DNA of 53,816 nucleotides from Pseudonocardia sp. (GTDB taxonomy: Bacteria; Actinomycetota; Actinomycetes; Mycobacteriales; Pseudonocardiaceae). The stretch is taken from assembly GCA_019244295.1 (NCBI GenBank), contig JAFASX010000109.1, positions 1-53,816 on the forward strand, in the 5' to 3' direction. The translations under genes were made by a program, and so were the position numbers. Of the stretch, positions 8,015 to 18,418 are shown in pieces. The notes beneath the pieces were generated by a model. It was not told the origin of the DNA, did not search any database, and worked only from the letters and a program-made list of their open reading frames with translations. Position 1 is the stretch's first letter; the number at the start of each line of letters is the position of its first letter.

Positions 8015-10108
8015 TCACTTCTGCTCGGCCTTCTGGATGGCGGAGCGGGCGGCGGCTACTACGGCTTCGGTGGTAATACCGAACTTCTGATAAAGGGTCT
8101 GGTAATCGGCGCTGGCGCCGTAGTGGTCGATACCCACGACCGCGCCGTGGTCCCCGACTATGCGGTGCCAGGTCATGGGATGCGCGGCCTCCACGGCCAC
8201 CCTGGCCCGCACTGAAGGTGGCAGTACCGAGTCGCGGTAACTCTGGTCCTGCTCATCGAACCATTCCAGGCACGGCATCGACACCACGCGAGTGGGTACC
8301 CCCTCAGCCTCGAGCACAGCACGCGCCTCGACCGCGATCTGCAACTCCGAGCCAGTACCCACGAGCAGCACTGCCGGCTGCCCGGTCGAGGCATCGGCCA
8401 GCACGTACCCACCGCGTGCGACGCCATCGGTCGAGGTGCCGGCTAACACAGGAACGTTTTGCCTGGTCAGCGCCAAGCCTTTGGGGCCGTTCGGCCGTTC
8501 CAACGCCGCCTTCCACGCGCCGACCGTCTCATTGGCGTCACCGGGCCGGATGATCGCCAGTCCAGGGATCGCGCGCAGCGCGGCGAGGTGTTCGATCGGC
8601 TGGTGCGTCGGCCCGTCCTCACCGAGCCCGATCGAGTCGTGGGTCCACACATAGATCACCCCGGCTTGCATCAATGCGGCCAGCCGCACCGCAGGCCGCA
8701 TGTAGTCGCTGAACACCAGGAAGGTGCCCCCATAAGGCCTGGTCGGGCCATGCAGGGCAATCCCGTTGAGGATGGCGCCCATGGCATGTTCCCGCACCCC
8801 GAAGTGCAGGGTGCGTCCATAAAGGTTGGCCTGGAACATCTTCGTCGATATCGACACCGGGCCGAACGAGTCAGCGCCGGCCATCGTGGTGTTGTTACTT
8901 TCGGCCAGATCGGCTGACCCGCCCCACAGCTCGGGCAGTACGTCGGCCAAGACGTTGAGCACCTCGCCGGAGGCTCTGCGAGTGGCCAGCCCCTTGGCGT
9001 CCGGCTGCCACGTAGGCAGTGCCTTGTCCCAGCCGACGGGCAGCTCACGGCGCAGCAACCGGTCCAGCAATTCCTTGCGCTCTGGCTCCCGATCGGCCCA
9101 GTCCTGGAAGGTCTTACGCCATTCGTCGTGGGCTAGTTTTCCTCGGTCGACTACCTGGCGCGCGTGCGCGAGCACCTCGTCGGCGACCTGGAACGAACGC
9201 TCGGGATCGAAGCCGAGGATCTTCTTGACCTTAGCCACTTCGTCGGCGCCCAACGCGGCGCCGTGTGCCTTGCCGGTGTTCATCTTGGTCGGCGCTGGGT
9301 AGCCGATCACCGTGCGCAACAGGATGAACGAAGGGCGCTCCTGCTCAGCTTTGGCCGCCGCCAGGGCCTCCAGGATGCCGGTGACGTTCTCCCCACCATA
9401 AACGACCTGGACGTGCCAGCCGTATGCCGTGTACCGCTGCGCGGTGTCCTCAGACAGCGCGATGTTGGTGTCATCCTCGATGGAGATCTTGTTGTCGTCA
9501 TAGATCACCGTGAGGTTGCCCAAGCGCTGGTGTCCAGCAAGGGACGACGCCTCCGACGTGATGCCTTCCTCCATGTCTCCGTCCGAGGCGATCACATAGA
9601 TCTGATGGTCGAATGGGCTGTGTCCCGGCGCGGCATCAGGGTCAAACAGCCCGCGTTCGCGGCGGGCTGCCATCGCCATGCCAACCGCTGAGGCCAATCC
9701 CTGCCCGAGCGGGCCTGTCGTGATCTCCACTCCGGGGGAGTGCTGATGTTCTGGATGACCTGGGGTCTTGGAACCCCAGGTCCTGAGCTTCTCGATGTCC
9801 GAGAGCTCCAGGCCGTAGCCGGATAAGAACAACTGCAGGTACAGCGTCAAGCTGGAATGCCCAGCCGACAGCACGAACCGGTCGCGACCAATCCAGTCAG
9901 CGTCCGTCGGGTCGTGCCGCATCACCCGCTGGAACAGGCAGTAGGCCAGTGGCGCCAGGCTCATCGCGGTGCCGGGGTGGCCATTGCCCGCGCGCTGCAC
10001 GGCCTCGGCGGCCAGCACCCGGATGGTATCCACCGCCCTCGCGTCCAGCTGCGTCCAGTCGGGGGGGACGGTTGGGCGGGTGAGCTCGGAGATGGTCATG
10101 TCGGACAC
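8015..10108 (-). CDS. tkt: Transketolase
   Basis: Thiamin-diphosphate enzyme that moves two-carbon ketol units between pentose phosphates; first gene of the carbon operon. The 697-residue protein has the N-terminal GNGHPG (about 41-46), the ThDP/Mg2+ motif SDGDMEEG (about 175-182), and the pyrimidine-domain segment with [14 protein letters not shown] and [21 protein letters not shown] place the start at the GTG at 10108 because an AGGAG lies 9 bases upstream; the ATG at 10099 would be 18 bases away from it. The upstream region up to ctaB is shared with a divergent promoter. Confidence 0.97.
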   Translation of the reverse strand: MSDMTISELTRPTVPPDWTQLDARAVDTIRVLAAEAVQRAGNGHPGTAMSLAPLAYCLFQRVMRHDPTDADWIGRDRFVLSAGHSSLTLYLQLFLSGYGLELSDIEKLRTWGSKTPGHPEHQHSPGVEITTGPLGQGLASAVGMAMAARRERGLFDPDAAPGHSPFDHQIYVIASDGDMEEGITSEASSLAGHQRLGNLTVIYDDNKISIEDDTNIALSEDTAQRYTAYGWHVQVVYGGENVTGILEALAAAKAEQERPSFILLRTVIGYPAPTKMNTGKAHGAALGADEVAKVKKILGFDPERSFQVADEVLAHARQVVDRGKLAHDEWRKTFQDWADREPERKELLDRLLRRELPVGWDKALPTWQPDAKGLATRRASGEVLNVLADVLPELWGGSADLAESNNTTMAGADSFGPVSISTKMFQANLYGRTLHFGVREHAMGAILNGIALHGPTRPYGGTFLVFSDYMRPAVRLAALMQAGVIYVWTHDSIGLGEDGPTHQPIEHLAALRAIPGLAIIRPGDANETVGAWKAALERPNGPKGLALTRQNVPVLAGTSTDGVARGGYVLADASTGQPAVLLVGTGSELQIAVEARAVLEAEGVPTRVVSMPCLEWFDEQDQSYRDSVLPPSVRARVAVEAAHPMTWHRIVGDHGAVVGIDHYGASADYQTLYQKFGITTEAVVAAARSAIQKAEQK

Positions 10109-10402
10109 GGGCGGTGGCTCCTGACGTGCGGTGACCTGATTCCTTCTTGATTATTTGCGGTGCTTCCCACAGTGCTTCCCACACAGTTGCTCCGCACGGC
10201 TTAATTTAATGTAGTCCGGATCTGTCTCACAGGCTGAGCTTGACGAGCCGCTCAATGCACGACCTACCCGCTAACCCTTGGATAAATACCTGACAGTTAG
10301 GATCGGTACTCGAACGCCCCGTCCGGCGTAGTGTGGCGAAGGCGTTTCAAGTCGACGCCATCCGGCGCCGACTCCCGTAGGCGTGCTGTGAGGTGCTCTG
10401 GT
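10109..10402. promoter_or_regulatory. Divergent tkt/ctaB intergenic region with a 12-bp tandem repeat
   Basis: About 294 bp separate the divergent tkt and ctaB starts, so promoters for both must lie here. The region is locally AT-rich (TTAATTTAAT near 10200) and contains GTGCTTCCCACA twice head to tail at 10161-10172 and 10173-10184, about 55-75 bp upstream of tkt. Tandem sites of this kind often bind a regulator, but I cannot match it to a known motif. No gene is seen in the gap. Confidence 0.45.
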
Positions 10403-11386
10403 GTGCCGATCGTGGCGGACGTCCGCCCCGTGCTGAGCCCTGCCGCACAGCGCGCTCGCTTCGCTCCTCGAGCTGAGCGAGGCCGCTCAGTCCTGCGCAG
10501 CTATCTCTCGCTGGCCAAGACCCGCATCATCGAGCAGCTGCTAGTGGTCACGGTGCCGGCGATGTTCTTAGCTCAACGAGGTAGGGCAAACGGGACCATG
10601 CCCGAGCCCTGGCTGATCGTGGCCACGCTCATTGGCGGGGCCGCGGCCGCCGCCAGCGCGCATGCGTTGAACTGCGTGGTCGACGCTGATATCGACGCGG
10701 TGATGAAGCGCACAGCCCGCCGCCCACTGGCCCAGGGACAGGTCTCGGCACGCCACGCGCTTATCTTCGGGCTGGTCCTGGGCGCGTTCAGCGCGGTGTG
10801 GCTGGGGCTGACCACCAACTGGCTGGCCGCTGGGCTCTCGGTGGCCGCGATTGCGTTCTATGTGCTGATCTACACTCTCCTGCTCAAGCGACGAACCGCG
10901 CAGAACATCGTTTGGGGTGGCGCCGCCGGCTGCATGCCGGTCGTGATCGGCTGGGCGGCGGTGACCGGGCGAGTGCAGTGGCCGGCGCTGGTGATGTTTG
11001 GCGTGATCTTCTTCTGGACTCCACCGCACTTCTGGGCGCTGGCCATGCGTTACCGCGACGACTACGCCGCAGCCGGAGTGCCGATGCTGCCGGTGGTGGC
11101 GACCCCGGTTCAGGTTTCCCGGCGGATCGTCGCGTACTCCTGGGCGATGGCGGCGTGGTCGTTGTTGCTGGCGCCGGTCACCTCGTGGGTCTACGTGGCG
11201 GTAGCCGCGGTCGCGGGCGGTTGGTTCGTGTTCATGGCGCACCGGCTGCATGCCGCAATCCGGGCCGGCGCACCAGCCCGCCCCATGCGGCTGTTCCACC
11301 TCTCGAACACCTACCTGTGCGGGCTGTTCCTGGTCATCGCTGTGGACGCCGTGTTGGCCCTGCCGATTATCGGCTGGCCGTTCTGA
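10403..11386 (+). CDS. ctaB: Protoheme IX farnesyltransferase (heme O synthase)
   Basis: Membrane prenyltransferase that adds a farnesyl group to heme B to make heme O, needed for the aa3 cytochrome oxidase. The protein has about nine hydrophobic segments. The UbiA-family first aspartate-rich motif lies in [19 protein letters not shown], followed by the second cytoplasmic motif region [34 protein letters not shown] is highly typical of CtaB. I prefer the GTG at 10403, giving 327 residues, because GAGGTG sits about 8 bases upstream; a longer frame opens at 10331. Its last 76 bp overlap the convergent ctaA. Confidence 0.95.
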   Translation: MPIVADVRPVLSPAAQRARFAPRAERGRSVLRSYLSLAKTRIIEQLLVVTVPAMFLAQRGRANGTMPEPWLIVATLIGGAAAAASAHALNCVVDADIDAVMKRTARRPLAQGQVSARHALIFGLVLGAFSAVWLGLTTNWLAAGLSVAAIAFYVLIYTLLLKRRTAQNIVWGGAAGCMPVVIGWAAVTGRVQWPALVMFGVIFFWTPPHFWALAMRYRDDYAAAGVPMLPVVATPVQVSRRIVAYSWAMAAWSLLLAPVTSWVYVAVAAVAGGWFVFMAHRLHAAIRAGAPARPMRLFHLSNTYLCGLFLVIAVDAVLALPIIGWPF

Positions 11387-12324
11387 GGTCTCGCCCGCGG
11401 GTTTGTCGGCTGGCCTGGTCGTTCGATCACGGACGCCCACAGCGCGGCTGCCGCGATGGTGACCACACAGGCACCAAGGACGTGCAGGGATACCAGACTC
11501 GCCGGCACACCGAGGGCGTATTGAGTAGCGCCCAGCGCGCCCTGGGCGAGCACCGCGACCACCAGTACCCGGAAGCGGCCCAGCACCGAGCGCGGCGCAT
11601 GCACCGCGTGCAACCCGAAGCCCAACCCGCTGAGCAACCCGAGATAGACGATGAGCAGGTTCGCGTGCAGCTGGACAAGCGTAGGCATGGCAATGCCAAG
11701 CCGGGGCGTGGCTAGGTCACCGGCGTGCGGGCCGGCCGCGGTGACCATCATGCCCGCGGTCAGCAGCGCGGCGAGCACAACCGTGCATAGCGTGACCAGT
11801 GTGCGCAATGGACGGGGCAGCACCGGTCCAGGTGGCGCTGTAACCTCGCCGCTCGCTCGAACCAATAGCACCGCCAGCCACACCAACAGCATCGACACTA
11901 AGAAATGCACCGAGACCGTCCACCAGGCCAATCCAAGCAGCACGGTCATCCCACCGATCACGGCCTGAGCCAGCACCCCCAGCGGCATCGCGGCGGCCAG
12001 TATGGTCACCCGCCTTTGACGAGGGCGGGTGGCCAGTGCGGCCAGCAGGCAGGTTAGCGCCACCACGCTGACCACCCCAACCAGCAGCCGGTTGCCGAAC
12101 TCGACCCACTGGTGCAGCAGCGGCACGCTGTAGCGGGGACTCGGAGTGAGGCTTCCAGGAAAGCAGGCGGGCCAGTCCGGGCAGCCGAGACCTGACCCGG
12201 TCACCCGAACCACTGAACCGGTCACCGCGATGCCGGCCTGCGCGCCGACAGCGGCGATGGCCAATGCCCGCATCAGCCGGGGCGGAGTAGCAGGCACACG
12301 ATCCAGAACGGCGCAACGTGGCAC
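11311..12324 (-). CDS. ctaA: Heme A synthase (COX15/CtaA family)
   Basis: Converts heme O to heme A by oxidising a methyl group; works directly after CtaB. The 337-residue polytopic membrane protein carries the conserved [19 protein letters not shown] stretch and the heme-ligand histidine segments [40 protein letters not shown] and [12 protein letters not shown]. The start is the GTG at 12324, preceded by an in-frame TAG; a GTG ten codons downstream is possible. The hydrophilic C-terminal tail ([20 protein letters not shown] onward) is encoded antisense to the end of ctaB. The two genes converge and overlap tail to tail. Confidence 0.93.
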   Translation of the reverse strand: MPRCAVLDRVPATPPRLMRALAIAAVGAQAGIAVTGSVVRVTGSGLGCPDWPACFPGSLTPSPRYSVPLLHQWVEFGNRLLVGVVSVVALTCLLAALATRPRQRRVTILAAAMPLGVLAQAVIGGMTVLLGLAWWTVSVHFLVSMLLVWLAVLLVRASGEVTAPPGPVLPRPLRTLVTLCTVVLAALLTAGMMVTAAGPHAGDLATPRLGIAMPTLVQLHANLLIVYLGLLSGLGFGLHAVHAPRSVLGRFRVLVVAVLAQGALGATQYALGVPASLVSLHVLGACVVTIAAAALWASVIERPGQPTNPRARPQNGQPIIGRANTASTAMTRNSPHR

Positions 12325-12623
12325 CGCACCATGCTAGGCGCCGCCTCGCCAAGTCCCAGGATGACCATGGCAAACAGCGTGACGGCGCGGCCGGCTGGGG
12401 ATCAGGCCCAGTTGACCGTTCGAGGAGCGATTCGCTCGAATACGATCGGGAACCTGGTGACGCCACGAAGGGAGAGGTTGGCTTTGTACGGCGGCGGGTC
12501 CCCGACCGCGCGTGCGCCGAGCACTCGTTGGGTCAGTTCCGAGAGCAGGTCCTCGGCCGGCTCTTCACGGCGGCGGGCCGCGAGCTCGCCTCAGCTTGAT
12601 CCTTCGACTGGCGACTGCTGGTC
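12325..12623. other. Gap between ctaA and the ABC permease, no confident gene
   Basis: About 299 bp lie between the ctaA start and the permease stop, both on the minus strand. Short open frames exist on both strands, but none resembles a family or has good support. A small inverted repeat, GAGCGA-T-TCGCTC, is present around 12424-12436. The stretch should contain the ctaA promoter and any terminator of the ABC/mptB unit. Confidence 0.4.
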
Positions 12624-13424
12624 TCAGCGCAGCCGGATCAACCGAGCGGCCGCCGCCGCCGCGACGAATGCCCAGCTGAGCAGCACCAGCACCGACAACA
12701 GACCAGGAAACCGGCCGTCTATCAACGCCGTTCGCAGCCCCTCGGCAAGGGCCCCGGACGGCAGCAGGCCAGCCACTGTAGCGAGCGGAGCGGGCAGCCG
12801 CGTGACCGGCAGCACAATCCCACCACCCAACAGCAGCGCGAACCATACGATGTTGGCCACCGCTAGCACGATCTCGGCTCGCAGCGTGCCGCCAAGCAAG
12901 ATGCCCAGGGCGCTGAATGCCGCGCAGCCCAGCCCGACTAACAGCAGGCCCCAACCGATCCCGGCCAAGGCTGGTCGCCAGCCGAGCGCGGCGGCCACCG
13001 ATCCAAGTACGACTAGTTGGATAGCCACCACCGCGAGCACCGCGACCAGCCGCCCGGTGACCAGCAGCCAGCGGGGCAGCGCGGTGGCAGCCAGGCGCCG
13101 AATGACGCCGTAGCGCCGGTCGAAACCGAGGGCAATGGCTTGGCTGGTGAACGCCGTCGATATCACCGCGAGCGCAAGCACCCCTGGCGCGACAGACGCC
13201 ACCCTCGGTGCCGGAAGCGCCACCACATCCACCAAGGTCAACCCGACCAGCAACGCCAGCGGGATCAACAACGTCAACAGCACCTGCTCGGCGTTGCGCA
13301 GCGCAAGTCGAGCCTCGACCCCAGCCTGTGCGACGAGCATGGCTCCGAGACGACCCCTTCCGGGATCGGGGACGAATGTCCCGACCGGGAATCGAGTGCC
13401 CGCCGTCGCATCCGCGCCGCTCAT
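12624..13424 (-). CDS. ABC-2 type transporter permease
   Basis: Membrane half of a two-gene ABC exporter. The 266-residue protein starts at the ATG at 13424, overlapping the ATPase stop (ATGA). About six hydrophobic segments are visible, for example VLLTLLIPLALLVGLTLVDV, LLVTGRLVAVLAVVAIQLVV and WGLLLVGLGCAAFSALGILL. The segment FDRRYGVIRRLAATALPRW before the second pair of helices is typical of ABC-2/DrrB-like permeases. By position it corresponds to the Rv1457c-type gene. The substrate is unknown; location beside a lipoglycan mannosyltransferase suggests, only as inference, an envelope component. Confidence 0.88.
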   Translation of the reverse strand: MSGADATAGTRFPVGTFVPDPGRGRLGAMLVAQAGVEARLALRNAEQVLLTLLIPLALLVGLTLVDVVALPAPRVASVAPGVLALAVISTAFTSQAIALGFDRRYGVIRRLAATALPRWLLVTGRLVAVLAVVAIQLVVLGSVAAALGWRPALAGIGWGLLLVGLGCAAFSALGILLGGTLRAEIVLAVANIVWFALLLGGGIVLPVTRLPAPLATVAGLLPSGALAEGLRTALIDGRFPGLLSVLVLLSWAFVAAAAAARLIRLR

Positions 13425-14365
13425 GACCGCAACTCGTGTCCGGTCAAGTCCAGGAACACGTCTTCCAAGCTGCGCCGTGCCACCCGGACCTCGTCGGCCA
13501 ACACGCCCTGGTCGGCGCACCAACTGGTCACCGTAGACAGCACTTTTGGGGTCATCTGACCGCGAACCAAGTAGTTACCGGCCATCGGCTCCTCGGCCCG
13601 GTAGCCCGAGGGCAGCGCCTCGGCCAGCGCAACCAGGTCCATCCCCGGCGGCGCCCGGAAGCACAGCTGCTGCTCGCCGCTTCGGGCGGTCAAAGCGGCC
13701 GGTGAGCCCTGGGCCACCACCCGGCCGCTGTCGATGATTACAACCTGATCGGCCAACGCCTCGGCCTCATCCATCAGATGCGTGGTCAGCAACACAGCCA
13801 CTCCATCGCGGCGCAGCGCCCCGATCAGTTCCCACACCAGCCGCCGGCCTTGGGGATCCATACCAGCGGTCGGCTCGTCGAGAAATGCCAGCTCGGGGCG
13901 CCCCACTACCGCACACGCCAACGCCAGCCGCTGCTGTTGGCCGCCGGAGAGCCGCTTGTATGGAATACGGGCGCACGAGGTCAGGCCGAGTACCTCCAGC
14001 AGCCAGCCAACAGGCAACGGCCGAGCCGAGCAGGCCGCGATCAAGCGCAGCATCTCACCGACCCTTACGCCTGGATAGGCGCCGCCGCCCTGGGGCATTA
14101 CCCCGATCCGGGCCCGCAACCGCTCTCCGTCAGCCACCGGATCGAGGCCCAGGACCCGTACCTCGCCGGCGTCCGGCCGCTGGAAACCGGCGCAGAGCTC
14201 GATGGTGGTGGTCTTGCCGGCCCCGTTCGGCCCGAGCAGCGCGAGCACGCTGGCCTTGGGAAGCCGCAGGCTCATGCCATCGACCGCGCTCACTCGTCCG
14301 TAGCGTTTCACCAGCCCCTTGGCATGCAGCGCGACAGCCGCGTCGGACCTGGTTGATGGGCTCAC
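13421..14365 (-). CDS. ABC transporter ATP-binding protein
   Basis: Energises the adjacent permease. From the GTG at 14365 the protein is 314 residues: Walker A GPNGAGKTTT, the Q-loop region IGVMPQGGG, signature LSGGQQQRLALA, Walker B LAFLDEPTAGMDPQG and the H-loop LLTTHLMDEAEAL. A C-terminal extension of about 90 residues follows, as in DrrA-type drug and lipid exporters. A longer open frame continues upstream to 14581, but those residues are low-complexity and unlike the family. The GTG start begins just before DAAVALHAKGLVKRYG. It matches the Rv1458c-type gene next to mptB. Confidence 0.92.
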   Translation of the reverse strand: MSPSTRSDAAVALHAKGLVKRYGRVSAVDGMSLRLPKASVLALLGPNGAGKTTTIELCAGFQRPDAGEVRVLGLDPVADGERLRARIGVMPQGGGAYPGVRVGEMLRLIAACSARPLPVGWLLEVLGLTSCARIPYKRLSGGQQQRLALACAVVGRPELAFLDEPTAGMDPQGRRLVWELIGALRRDGVAVLLTTHLMDEAEALADQVVIIDSGRVVAQGSPAALTARSGEQQLCFRAPPGMDLVALAEALPSGYRAEEPMAGNYLVRGQMTPKVLSTVTSWCADQGVLADEVRVARRSLEDVFLDLTGHELRS

Positions 14366-14447
14366 AGCACTCGATTCTACGGACCGGCCGGCCCGGGCCA
14401 GCGGCGCTGAGCAGCTCGGTGCCGACGTGGATTTGGTCACCCAGCGC

Positions 14448-15974
14448 TCAATGCGGGATTCGATGACGGACCACGTACAGCGGCACGAGCAAGATGATCG
14501 TGCCAGCGACGATCGCCATCGGCAGCTGGTAGGCCCGGAAGGCGAAGTCGGCGCCGGTAGGCGGCACCACCAACGCGACAATCGCTGAAGCGGCCACCGC
14601 CAGCCTTCGATAACGGATACGTGCGTAGGACGCGGCTAGTGGGATTGCGCCCCAGAGCAAGTACCACGGGTGGACTGTCGGGCTGAGCAAAACTACCGCG
14701 CCCAGCCCGCAACCGACTCCCGTGACTGGGTCGATCCTGCCACGCAGGGTGCCCAGCAGCAGCCCTAGGCAGATCGTGGCGGCCACCACGCCGCCCAGCA
14801 CCATGGTCAACGCGAGGATCGAGGTGGTGTGGTCGCCCATCCCGGCCAGGATGCCGAGCTGACCGCCCAGCACTCCGAGGTCGGTACTCACTGAGACCCA
14901 GCTGCGGATCATCGTCGGGGTGCCGAGGGTATATACCCAGCCGAAGCCCAGCCCGGTGCCGTAGCCGATCGCCGCCATCACCGCCGAGGACACCAGGGTC
15001 ATGGTTGCGCCAACCATCGCCACGTCCCTGAGCCGATCGCCTCGGCGGCGGGCGACATCCATGCCAAGGAACCCCAGGGAAAGCGCGGCGGGCACCTTTA
15101 TCCCAGCGGCACAGGTGATCAGTACAGCACCGGCCAGCCAGGAATGGGCCAGCCCGATCTCCAGCCCGGCCAACATCAGCCCGAGCATGAGTGACTCGTT
15201 GTGTACGCCGCTGAACAGGTGGAACAGCACCAGGGGGTTGGCGACCCCGAGCCAGAGCGCGGAACGTGGATCGAGATCCAGCCGACTGGCCAGGCGCGGC
15301 AGGGCCCACACGATCCCCGCTAGCCCGACTAGCGCGAGCACCCGGTGCGCGAAGATGCCCAACACCACATCGTTGCCGGTCAGCGCCGTGATGCCACGAC
15401 CGATGAAGAGGAAAAGAGGGCCGTATGGGGCCCCTGTCGGCCGCCACACGGTCGGGACACTGCGGGTGAGCGGGTCGTCGACACCTAACGCGTCGGATGG
15501 GCCCAGCTGGTAAGGGTCCAGTCCTCTAGCCGCGATCGCGCTTTGCGCCAGATAGCTGTAGACGTCCTTGCTGAACATCGGTGGCGCCACGAACAGCGGC
15601 AGCGCCCAGAGCGTCATCGTGCGGGTGATGAAGCCTCTAGGCAGCGGGGTACCGCCGTTCTGGTCCCGCTTGAGCAGCCGACCCAGCCACAGCCAGCCGA
15701 GTACCACCATGCCCATGCCGGCGTAGGTGACCGCTATCGACACTGTCGCGTTGCGTGAAGGCAACCCGAGCAGCCGCAGCCCGAACAGAGGATTGGGCAC
15801 CGGCAGCGCGCCGGCGCCAAGCGAGCCGATCGCCATCAGCAGCGCGCCGGTCATGCCGAAGCGGCGCACGGTTCTAAATGACGATGGCTGGTGTTGCGGG
15901 CTTGGTGGGGGGTGGTCGGCGATCGGGTCCGCCACGGCGTTCTCCGGCGATGTACTCAACTCCGGCGCCGCCAT
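14448..15974 (-). CDS. mptB: Polyprenol-phosphate-mannose-dependent alpha-(1,6)-mannosyltransferase (MptB type)
   Basis: GT-C fold membrane enzyme; MptB in corynebacteria and mycobacteria extends the alpha-1,6-mannan core of lipomannan. The 508-residue protein has a hydrophilic N-terminal ~35 residues and then about 12-13 membrane segments. The acidic first-loop motif expected of GT-C enzymes is in PPMFSKDVYSYLAQ, and WRPTGAPYGPLFLFIGRG and GVHNESLMLGLMLAG follow, both typical of this family. Late segments include SPTVHPWYLLWGAIPLA. It lies divergently upstream of sufR, as in M. tuberculosis (Rv1459c/Rv1460), which supports the symbol. Confidence 0.87.
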   Translation of the reverse strand: MAAPELSTSPENAVADPIADHPPPSPQHQPSSFRTVRRFGMTGALLMAIGSLGAGALPVPNPLFGLRLLGLPSRNATVSIAVTYAGMGMVVLGWLWLGRLLKRDQNGGTPLPRGFITRTMTLWALPLFVAPPMFSKDVYSYLAQSAIAARGLDPYQLGPSDALGVDDPLTRSVPTVWRPTGAPYGPLFLFIGRGITALTGNDVVLGIFAHRVLALVGLAGIVWALPRLASRLDLDPRSALWLGVANPLVLFHLFSGVHNESLMLGLMLAGLEIGLAHSWLAGAVLITCAAGIKVPAALSLGFLGMDVARRRGDRLRDVAMVGATMTLVSSAVMAAIGYGTGLGFGWVYTLGTPTMIRSWVSVSTDLGVLGGQLGILAGMGDHTTSILALTMVLGGVVAATICLGLLLGTLRGRIDPVTGVGCGLGAVVLLSPTVHPWYLLWGAIPLAASYARIRYRRLAVAASAIVALVVPPTGADFAFRAYQLPMAIVAGTIILLVPLYVVRHRIPH

Positions 15975-16115
15975 AACTCCACAGGGTATGGCAGCTGACG
16001 GCGGAGGTCCTAGGCGGGTTTGCGTCTTCGCTGGGCAATGGCACTTGCCCGTCCTTATCGCGCCTCACTGCGGGACCGCCGTTCACCCGGGTGGCGGGGC
16101 GTCCGGTGCGTCCGG

Positions 16116-16155
16116 TTGGACGTACGCCGGGAAATACGCAACACTGGCGTTGTGA
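16116..16155 (+). promoter_or_regulatory. suf operon promoter and SufR operator
   Basis: ACACT at 16141-16145, five bases, then TGTGA at 16151-16155 exactly match the inverted repeat ACACT-N5-TGTGA that I recall as the M. tuberculosis SufR binding site. The right arm includes the GTG start of sufR at 16152-16154. A possible -35 (TTGGAC, 16116-16121) lies 18 bases from a weak -10 (AACACT, 16140-16145) that the operator covers. This would give a leaderless or nearly leaderless transcript repressed by SufR binding. The repeat is seen directly; repression is inferred. Confidence 0.75.
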
Positions 16156-16976
16156 AAACCTCCGGTGCGCCGCGTGAAGTGGCACCGTCCTTCCCGGCTG
16201 GCCTCACGGCGCCAGCTCAGGTTGGGCCGGCTCAGGCTGGCGGGCGCGCGGGTTCACCCGGCGGTGAGCTCCGCGCGGGTAGTAGTAATGACGGGGGTAC
16301 CCGGGCTGCGGTGGCTCGGTTGCTGCTTGAGCGCGGCCCGGTCACGGCCGCCGAGGTCGCGGCCGCGCTGCGGCTGAGCGGCGCGGCGGTGCGCCGTCAT
16401 CTGGACGCGCTGCTCTCCGACGGCGAGGCGACCACCCGGCAGGCACCCAGCAGAGGTCGGCGCGCTCGGGGTCGCCCGGCTCGCCTGTACCTGCTCACTG
16501 AGGCCGGTCGGCTTCGGTTCGGGCACGGTTACGACGACCTGGCGGTCGCTGCGTTGCGCTACCTCGCGGAGACCTCCGGGCTGGAGGCCGTGCGGACATT
16601 CGCGCGGCAGCGGGCCATTGGGCTGATCGAGCGCTACCGGCCGGGGATCACCGCCAGGAGCACAGTGGCCGGCCGGGCCGGTGAGTTGGCGGCGGCGCTG
16701 AGCGCCCAGGGTTATGCCGCTGCCGCGCGTCGTGCGGGTAACGGCGAGCAGCTGTGCCAGCATCACTGTCCAGTGGCGCACGTAGCGGCGGAGTTCCCTG
16801 AGCTGTGCGAGGCTGAAACCGTTGTCTTCGCCGAGGTTCTGGGTATTCACGTACAGCGGCTGGCCACTATCGCGCGCGGGGACGCCGCGTGCACCACACA
16901 CATCCCTCTGGGTTTCCCAGGGATTGTTTCCGCGCAACCATCCACAACCATCCCGAAAGGCAGGCAGCGCGTATGA
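16152..16976 (+). CDS. sufR: Fe-S cluster-sensing transcriptional regulator SufR
   Basis: DeoR/ArsR-like winged-helix repressor that senses Fe-S status and controls the suf operon. From the GTG at 16152 the protein is 274 residues. The winged helix lies at about residues 50-110 ([35 protein letters not shown]). The C-terminal cluster-binding cysteines appear as C-x3-C-x12-C ([11 protein letters not shown] ... PELCEAE), with a fourth cysteine in DAACTTH, the arrangement known for actinobacterial SufR. A proline/glycine-rich N-terminal extension precedes the HTH. The stop overlaps the sufB start (ATGA). The operator over its own start implies autoregulation. Confidence 0.92.
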   Translation: MKTSGAPREVAPSFPAGLTAPAQVGPAQAGGRAGSPGGELRAGSSNDGGTRAAVARLLLERGPVTAAEVAAALRLSGAAVRRHLDALLSDGEATTRQAPSRGRRARGRPARLYLLTEAGRLRFGHGYDDLAVAALRYLAETSGLEAVRTFARQRAIGLIERYRPGITARSTVAGRAGELAAALSAQGYAAAARRAGNGEQLCQHHCPVAHVAAEFPELCEAETVVFAEVLGIHVQRLATIARGDAACTTHIPLGFPGIVSAQPSTTIPKGRQRV

Positions 16977-18418
16977 CCACCGCTCCTGAGCGGACCGCAA
17001 CGCCGGAGACCCTGACCCAGGAGGAGATGCTCGCCTCGCTGGGTAGGTACGCCTTCGGCTGGGCGGATTCCGACGAAGCAGGCACCAGAGCGCGGCGCGG
17101 CTTGTCAGCCGACGTCGTCGCGGACATCTCGGCGAAGAAGAACGAGCCGGAGTGGATGCTGGCCAGCCGGCTCAAGGCGTTGTCCTTGTTCGACCGTAAG
17201 CCCATGCCGCGCTGGGGCGCGGACCTGTCCGGCATCGACTTCGACAACATCAAGTACTTCGTGCGCTCAACCGAGAAACAGGCCACGTCCTGGGACGAGC
17301 TGCCGGCGGACATCAAGAACACGTACGACAAGCTGGGCATCCCCGAGGCGGAGAAGGCCCGGCTGATCGCCGGAGTCGCGGCTCAGTATGAGAGCGAAGT
17401 CGTGTACCACCAGATCCGGGAGGATCTGGAGGCCCAGGGGGTCATCTTCCTGGACACCGACACCGGGCTGAAGGAACACCCCGAGTTGTTCCGGGAATAC
17501 TTCGGCTCGGTGATCCCGCACGGGGACAACAAGTTCTCCGCGCTCAACGGTGCGGTCTGGTCTGGTGGGTCGTTTATCTACGTCCCGAAGGGCGTGCACG
17601 TCGACATCCCGCTACAGGCCTACTTCCGGATCAACACAGAGAACATGGGCCAGTTCGAGCGGACACTGATCATCGTCGACGAAGACGCCTACGTGCACTA
17701 CGTCGAGGGTTGCACCGCGCCAATCTACTCGTCCGATTCACTGCATAGCGCGGTGGTGGAGATCATCGTGAAGAAGGGTGGTCGCTGTCGCTACACCACG
17801 ATCCAGAACTGGTCGAACAACGTCTACAACCTGGTGACTAAGCGGGCCAAGGCTGAGGCGGGCGCCACCATGGAGTGGATCGACGGCAACATCGGCTCCA
17901 AGGTGACCATGAAGTATCCGGCCGTGCTGCTGATGGGCGAGCACGCCAAGGGCGAAGTGTTGTCCATCGCTTTCGCGGGCGAGGGCCAGCACCAGGACGC
18001 CGGAGCCAAGATGACTCACCTCGCGCCGAACACCAGTTCCACGATCATTTCCAAGTCGGTGGCCCGGGGCGGCGGCCGGACCTCCTACCGCGGTCTGGTG
18101 CGGGTCAACCCAAGGGCACATCACAGCCGTAGCACGGTCAAATGCGACGCGCTGCTAGTCGACACGATCAGCCGCAGTGACACCTACCCCTACGTGGACA
18201 TCCGCACCGACGACGTGACCATGGGCCACGAGGCGACGGTGTCCAAGGTCAGTGAGGACCAGCTGTTCTACCTGATGAGCCGGGGGCTGACCGAGGACGA
18301 GGCAATGGCCATGGTGGTGCGTGGGTTCGTCGAGCCGATCGCCCGCGAACTGCCCATGGAGTACGCGCTGGAGCTGAACAGGCTGATCGAGTTGCAGATG
18401 GAGGGTTCCGTCGGATGA
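16973..18418 (+). CDS. sufB: Fe-S cluster assembly scaffold protein SufB
   Basis: Core subunit of the SufBC2D scaffold on which Fe-S clusters are built. The 481-residue protein starts at the ATG at 16973, overlapping the sufR stop. Conserved SufB segments include [55 protein letters not shown] and [15 protein letters not shown], with the ligand cysteine region [11 protein letters not shown]. The C-terminus has [20 protein letters not shown]. Unlike M. tuberculosis SufB, no intein interrupts the gene. The stop overlaps sufD by 4 bp. Confidence 0.97.
   Translation: MTTAPERTATPETLTQEEMLASLGRYAFGWADSDEAGTRARRGLSADVVADISAKKNEPEWMLASRLKALSLFDRKPMPRWGADLSGIDFDNIKYFVRSTEKQATSWDELPADIKNTYDKLGIPEAEKARLIAGVAAQYESEVVYHQIREDLEAQGVIFLDTDTGLKEHPELFREYFGSVIPHGDNKFSALNGAVWSGGSFIYVPKGVHVDIPLQAYFRINTENMGQFERTLIIVDEDAYVHYVEGCTAPIYSSDSLHSAVVEIIVKKGGRCRYTTIQNWSNNVYNLVTKRAKAEAGATMEWIDGNIGSKVTMKYPAVLLMGEHAKGEVLSIAFAGEGQHQDAGAKMTHLAPNTSSTIISKSVARGGGRTSYRGLVRVNPRAHHSRSTVKCDALLVDTISRSDTYPYVDIRTDDVTMGHEATVSKVSEDQLFYLMSRGLTEDEAMAMVVRGFVEPIARELPMEYALELNRLIELQMEGSVG

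Noticed and set aside
10568..11440. 290-codon minus-strand frame opposite ctaB
   Set aside because: Composition is His/Arg/Pro/Gln-rich, with no family resemblance; ctaB is unmistakable on the other strand.
12331..13113. Long plus-strand frame opposite the ABC permease
   Set aside because: Low-complexity Ser/Arg/Ala product, antisense to a clear membrane protein gene; typical high-GC shadow.
16973..18418. Intein in sufB as in M. tuberculosis
   Set aside because: The SufB frame is continuous at normal length with no inserted splicing motifs.
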